A stretch of DNA of 40,429 nucleotides from NCBI GenBank assembly GCA_903956835.1, contig CAJBOM010000206.1:1-40429 (forward strand), in the 5' to 3' direction. Position numbers and translations under genes: made by a program. The number at the start of each line of letters is the position of its first letter. The first letter of the stretch is position 1. Positions 37,601 to 40,429 of this stretch are shown one piece after another. This stretch comes from an uncultured Verrucomicrobiota bacterium (GTDB taxonomy: Bacteria; Verrucomicrobiota; Verrucomicrobiia; Methylacidiphilales; Verrucolacustridaceae). The notes below the pieces were generated by a model. That model worked only from the letters and a program-made list of their open reading frames with translations, was not told the DNA's origin and did not search any database.

Positions 37601-37833
37601 CTTTCGGAATTCATGATGTACCCCTCCATCACCATCCAGTTACCCATGTTGACGGCGTTTAAAATCATCTCCTGGCCAGTTGTGCTGTGGATGATTTTGG
37701 TTCCGCTCACTTGCAGAAGCTGAGCGAAGGCGTCGGAATGCAAAACAGGAAACAAAAAGAGGGCTGCGATCACCAACGTGTGAAAGTAGGCCTTGGGTGG
37801 ATGGCAATTGTGATGGGAAATCATATCCAACAC
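34612..37833 (-). CDS. Secreted multidomain glycoside hydrolase: GH5 (exo-beta-1,3-glucanase-like) + CBM6-like + fascin-like beta-trefoil + FN3-like + DUF1349-like domain
   Basis: Signal peptide; GH5 with YDLINEPNW and RPIWCGEHGE catalytic Glu motifs; NGGVDIETCSDSLSNGYNVGFFKPTEWMKYTVDV (CBM6-like); VSLKANNGGYLSW...NGKYVRYSA (fascin-like). Ends at an in-frame TAG at 34612-34614. Confidence 0.88.
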   Translation of the reverse strand: MLDMISHHNCHPPKAYFHTLVIAALFLFPVLHSDAFAQLLQVSGTKIIHSTTGQEMILNAVNMGNWMVMEGYIMNSESQAPAQHTWKQKLTTLVGSDSVKTFYDSWLSNHVTQADINQIKAWGFNAVRLPLHYEYFVNLGTPDVWNDQGFTLLDNIISWCTAAGIYVILDLHAGPGGQSNNSGISDYDSTKPSLWESAENRSKTVRLWDRLSKRYKNEVWVAGYDLINEPNWTLPGGTLLRELYVNLTETIRANGDSHILFIEGNSYSNDYTGLTPSWDDQMVYVFHKYSSSADFSSDIQFALDMRTEQNRPIWCGEHGENSNDNFTKMVELLRGQGIGMSWWPMKKFDSINCLSKATFPPGYQDLLNYLGGTNPNLSTDTARTTLTQLAESVRLANTQTQTEVLRAIFNQPGNRTTAPYSTIPTIPGMEVYAANYDQGMNGHACSDTGWENVLNTTGEYNAWNERWTYRNGGVDIETCSDSLSNGYNVGFFKPTEWMKYTVDVTATGTYDIAFRVANGSGQTSTLQIQSGDGTKTLVTASVPDRGWGNWNTVTVNGGFSTTGVQSIRIANTGSSECNINSIRFTKTSNTIPNTASVPVSEATVSLKANNGGYLSWQSSSPYLLTCQATSETANAQFTLVDAGAGRTALRSSNGKYVRYSASDNRLYADATTLASNEQFTLNRLNRSVAIQGPNSLFLTQNANDPVLCSKSIISGWEYFLMTSLSTTQGPPAIPLGVAISDGTVSWKSMLGATHYSVQRRTSSGESLFQTIATDISATSFTDPSPTSGATNSYRIISHAGTYTSQPSAEVGFVYSPLPTGWIQQDIGSLGLAGSTTYLDTTFTLKGSGADIEGAADGCHFVSQILSGDFVIIARLATMNNTDYWAKAGLMVRETIAANAKNVALLVTPQGGGTRMQWRSTEGGNTSNHELSVRNAPLWLRILRSGNTFTGWQSDDGATWRDQHAVILPMNSAVQIGLAVTSHKNDTLNTATFQNVDLSALPSGTSSWSSFQNRWFTASQIAEVNVSSPTADANRDGHANLFSYGSGLSPLTSMSGISNPYPVILDSGGFLTIT

Positions 37834-37849
37834 ATATCTTAGGCGGGCT

Positions 37850-37878
37850 CCTCGAAACAGCTAGTAGCCCTTTCGAGG
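37850..37878. repeat. Perfect inverted repeat CCTCGAAA-N13-TTTCGAGG between GH30 and GH5
   Basis: 8-bp perfect arms at 37850-37857 and 37871-37878, 17 bp upstream of the annotated GH5 start. Confidence 0.7.
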
Positions 37879-37910
37879 GGGATAGGGTAGCGCGGCCCAG
37901 TATCAAAAGG

Positions 37911-39353
37911 TCAGAAAATAAAGGTCGAAATCGATCGGGGTAAGGCCTTGATATCGGTCGCCTTGCCTTTCATCCAGAAGGTGTAATCGAGCGGTTTGTC
38001 GGATGTATTCATGACAACAGCCACCAGAGAACCGTCAGGATTGAGGAAGGCGCTGGCCAGCAGGTCTTGCCGATTGACTGAGGTAGCTATTCGTTTTGCC
38101 CCAGGAAGAACAAATTTTGAAAAGTGACCTAAGTAGTAGTAGGAGTTGGTGTACTGAATTTCCCCCGTTTTGGTGTTAGCATGGATCGGGGCAAAGCAGA
38201 AGTTACCGACGTGATTCGGACCGCCCGTTTCGTCGAGTAAAATGTTCCAATCGGTCCAACCGACCGCGCCGGCGTTGAGGTCCCCCATGAGCGAGCGCCC
38301 GTAGCGTTCACCCAAGGACCAGTCGGAGATGCGTTTCTGGTCAAATCCCTCGACGCAACCCTCGGTAAACAGAAGGTTGATGTTGGGGAAAGCTTCCTTC
38401 ACGCGGCTGAGGTTCTCAAACATCATCGGGCTTCCCGTCCATGTTTCGTACCAGTGAAATCCCAATCCCCAGACATAGGAGGCGGCCTCTGGGTCGCTGA
38501 GAATGACGCTGGCTCGCTGATAGATCAGGTCGCGGTTGTGATCCCAAGCGATAATCTTTTTTTCGCCTAGGCCGCTCTTTTTTAAGGTAGGGCCGAGGTG
38601 ATTTTTGATGAAATCTCTCTCCTCCTCTGCGGTGTAAAGGCAGGACTCCCACCGTTGCACGGCCATGGGCTCATTTTGGGCCGACAAGCCCCAGATCGGA
38701 ATGCCCGCTTTTTCGTACTCTTCGATTGTCCGAACAAAGTAGCGGGCCCAAGTTTCATAAAACTCAGGCAAGAGCTTGCCTCCTTGGACCATTTTTTTGC
38801 TGTCTTTCATCCAGGCGGGAGGACTCCAAGGACTGAGGTAAACAGGGAGGGGTTTCCCAGCGGTTTCGAGGGCAAGGCGGATCAGGGGAATCCGGAACTT
38901 GAGATCAGGGGCGATGCTAAAGCTGGCGAGAGTGGTATCCCCGTCTGGGACATAGGTGTAGCTCCCAGAGGAAAAGTCGCAGCTATGGATCGTGGTTCGA
39001 ATGAGGGAGTAGGCAATTCCGTCCTGCGGGGAGAAGTAAGCCCGCAGGATTTCCTTCTGTTTCTCCGGGGGTAGTTTGGAGAAGGTTTCGGCAGCCGCAT
39101 CGGTGATTGCCCCGCCGAAGCCGAGGATAGTTTGAAAGGTCTTGTCGGGATCAAGAAATACACAGGCTTGGTTCTCGCGCGGTTGGGCATAGGCCACCCA
39201 AGTTGGAGAGTTGGTTTCTTGCAGGCGGAGTTCAGTCCTAGCGGCGGTCACATAGGCTTTAGGTTGCGCCGCAACGCAGGGAGCGCTTGTGGAAATCATC
39301 CCGCAAGTCAGCAGGAGAAGAAAAAGTTGTCGAGGTGAGAGAATCACAATCAT
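37911..39353 (-). CDS. Glycoside hydrolase family 30 (glucosylceramidase / beta-1,6-glucanase-like)
   Basis: ILGFGGAITDAAAETFSKLP; YLSPWSPPAWMK; LSAQNEPMAVQRWESC; LLFTEGCVEG. Start at 39353 gives the signal peptide MIVILSPRQLFLLLLTCGMISTSAPCVAA. Confidence 0.92.
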   Translation of the reverse strand: MIVILSPRQLFLLLLTCGMISTSAPCVAAQPKAYVTAARTELRLQETNSPTWVAYAQPRENQACVFLDPDKTFQTILGFGGAITDAAAETFSKLPPEKQKEILRAYFSPQDGIAYSLIRTTIHSCDFSSGSYTYVPDGDTTLASFSIAPDLKFRIPLIRLALETAGKPLPVYLSPWSPPAWMKDSKKMVQGGKLLPEFYETWARYFVRTIEEYEKAGIPIWGLSAQNEPMAVQRWESCLYTAEEERDFIKNHLGPTLKKSGLGEKKIIAWDHNRDLIYQRASVILSDPEAASYVWGLGFHWYETWTGSPMMFENLSRVKEAFPNINLLFTEGCVEGFDQKRISDWSLGERYGRSLMGDLNAGAVGWTDWNILLDETGGPNHVGNFCFAPIHANTKTGEIQYTNSYYYLGHFSKFVLPGAKRIATSVNRQDLLASAFLNPDGSLVAVVMNTSDKPLDYTFWMKGKATDIKALPRSISTFIF

Positions 39354-39467
39354 GTCGATACTCTGATTCGTGGCTCGCGAAAAGTCGACCCCGCGGAGAG
39401 TGACTACCCGAAAGAGTGAGAACGTGAAAAGGGTACACCCGAGAAAGGCAAAGATCTTGACCGATGA

Positions 39468-40429
<962 letters not shown>

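Noticed and set aside
37845-37878. H-type pseudoknot interpretation of the GH30-GH5 intergenic stems
   Set aside because: Both crossing loops would be 0 nt long, which is sterically implausible with full stems; competing hairpins are the more reasonable reading.

Overview
This 40.4 kb window is a gene-dense chromosomal segment, probably from a Verrucomicrobiota-like bacterium. That assignment is inferred from protein architecture and from a lineage-style C-terminal module; no database search was possible. From about 0.1 to 34.1 kb it is mostly + strand housekeeping DNA. The genes there are: an Rrf2 regulator, a degenerate rhomboid, an MTH1-like Nudix hydrolase, a nucleotide-sugar epimerase, a YkgJ-type protein, an NCS2-like permease, a phosphohexomutase, a DASS transporter, sufE, a Fur-family regulator with sufC-sufB-ferredoxin-sufD-sufT, alaS-ribBA-ribH-nusB-ribD-ribE-Zn-ribbon, an orphan larC, rpiA, parA, a GldAFG-like ABC system with a DUF4340 protein, tRNA-Asp(GTC), nadB and serA. 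From about 34.4 kb to the end there is a compositionally different glycoside-hydrolase locus: a multidomain GH5, a GH30, and a Tat-type GH1 that runs off the window and is missing from the ORF track. The most interesting observations are: (1) an in-frame TAG inside the conserved C-terminal module of the GH5 protein, with about 68 well-conserved in-frame codons after it; (2) a Fur/Irr/PerR-like palindrome placed between candidate -35 and -10 elements of an atypical Fur-family gene that leads a suf operon with no sufS; (3) dispersed palindromic repeat elements in two convergent intergenic regions; (4) tRNA-Asp embedded antisense between a CDS stop codon and nadB; (5) a eukaryotic-MTH1-like Nudix protein and a catalytically degenerate rhomboid. 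I see no clearly new multi-gene defence or mobile system.
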